The notes below the pieces were generated by a model. The model saw only the letters and a list, made by a program, of their open reading frames with translations. It searched no databases and had not been told where the DNA came from. Positions 6,297 to 6,480 of a DNA stretch of 6,480 bases are shown here, one piece after another. The DNA comes from Chlamydiota bacterium. GTDB taxonomy: Bacteria > Chlamydiota > Chlamydiia > Chlamydiales > Rhabdochlamydiaceae. Numbering within the stretch: the first letter of the stretch is position 1; each line of letters opens with the position of its first letter. The DNA lies in contig JAAKFB010000102.1 in NCBI GenBank assembly GCA_011065235.1, forward strand, positions 1 to 6,480. The letters are read 5' to 3'. Position numbers and translations under genes: made by a program.

Positions 6297-6480
6297 ATGG
6301 AACTGGTAATTAATGCATTAACAGGGACCCCTTGGTGGGTTTATCTTTTATTTGTCTATTTTTTATATGTGGGAATCAAGAGTTTAAAACCCCGCGTCAT
6401 TTCATTAAAGAAAATTTTGATCTTACCCCTAATTTTATTCGTTTGGTCTTTGTATGGGCTCATTGTAAAGTTTCATGGGA
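6297..6480 (+). CDS. Small membrane protein, N-terminal part (runs off right edge)
   Basis: The frame opens with ATG at 6297 and is open for 61 codons to the window end. The product begins MELVINALTGTPWWVYLLFV and shows two hydrophobic segments, about residues 12-28 and 39-58, separated by the basic turn GIKSLKPRVISLKK. The pattern TPxWVY-LF---YxGIKSLKPR resembles small bacterial integral membrane proteins of unknown function of the kind I recall as DUF6622. That assignment is from memory and unsure. The protein would sit in the inner membrane. The gene diverges from mnmA and has no clear Shine-Dalgarno site, which weakens the exact start, but no other in-frame start lies nearby. Nothing in the visible part indicates a specific role. 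Confidence 0.65.
   Translation, partial: MELVINALTGTPWWVYLLFVYFLYVGIKSLKPRVISLKKILILPLILFVWSLYGLIVKFHG

Noticed and set aside
6310..6321. Perfect 12-base palindrome TTAATGCATTAA near the start of the right-edge gene
   Set aside because: It could be an operator, but it lies inside coding sequence, is AT-rich, occurs only once as far as I can see, and no regulator is present to link with it.
1..6480. CRISPR arrays, tRNA or rRNA genes, insertion sequences, phage genes
   Set aside because: Apart from the palindromic element I see no spaced direct repeats, cloverleaf, ribosomal RNA sequence, transposase or integrase in either strand.

Overview
The window looks like a piece of bacterial chromosome, mostly near-even in base composition and densely coded, with almost everything on the minus strand. 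The MnmA protein resembles chlamydial MnmA as I remember it (the segments MGYTPNPDVLCNREIKF and KKDSTGICFIGKR). I therefore lean towards a Gram-negative, amoeba- or host-associated bacterium of the environmental Chlamydiota. This is a weak call: a gammaproteobacterium such as a Legionella relative is not excluded.

Layout from right to left, following the minus strand. At the far right a small two-helix membrane protein (6297 to the window end, plus strand) diverges from mnmA (5221-6261, GTG start), with only 35 bases between their starts. Then, all on the minus strand and tightly packed, come a NodT/TolC-type outer-membrane lipoprotein (3764-5194), an EmrA-type membrane fusion protein (2599-3771), an EmrB-type 14-helix MFS transporter (1095-2612) and a signal-peptide-bearing, possibly lysozyme-like protein (166-1098). 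The last four are linked by overlaps of 8, 14 and 4 bases, the signature of one translationally coupled operon. A further minus-strand gene starts at 144 behind a strong ribosome binding site and runs off the left edge. It is much more AT-rich than the rest.

The three middle genes supply a complete tripartite drug efflux pump: an inner-membrane proton antiporter, a periplasmic adaptor and an outer-membrane channel. The fourth gene adds an exported protein that may act on peptidoglycan. mnmA is a tRNA 2-thiolation housekeeping gene, 26 bases upstream of the pump genes, and may be co-transcribed with them.

The most unusual item is a 126-base palindromic element (881-1006) inside the coding sequence of the exported protein. 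It has perfect 17-base inverted ends, a nested hairpin at its centre, a length divisible by three, and open reading on both strands. Because the inverted ends are in the same codon phase, both strands encode a 41-residue peptide that begins FVNLD and ends SPNSQ. This matches the behaviour of in-frame palindromic elements such as those of Rickettsia, but in a different sequence and probably a different lineage. It is the best candidate here for an undescribed system.
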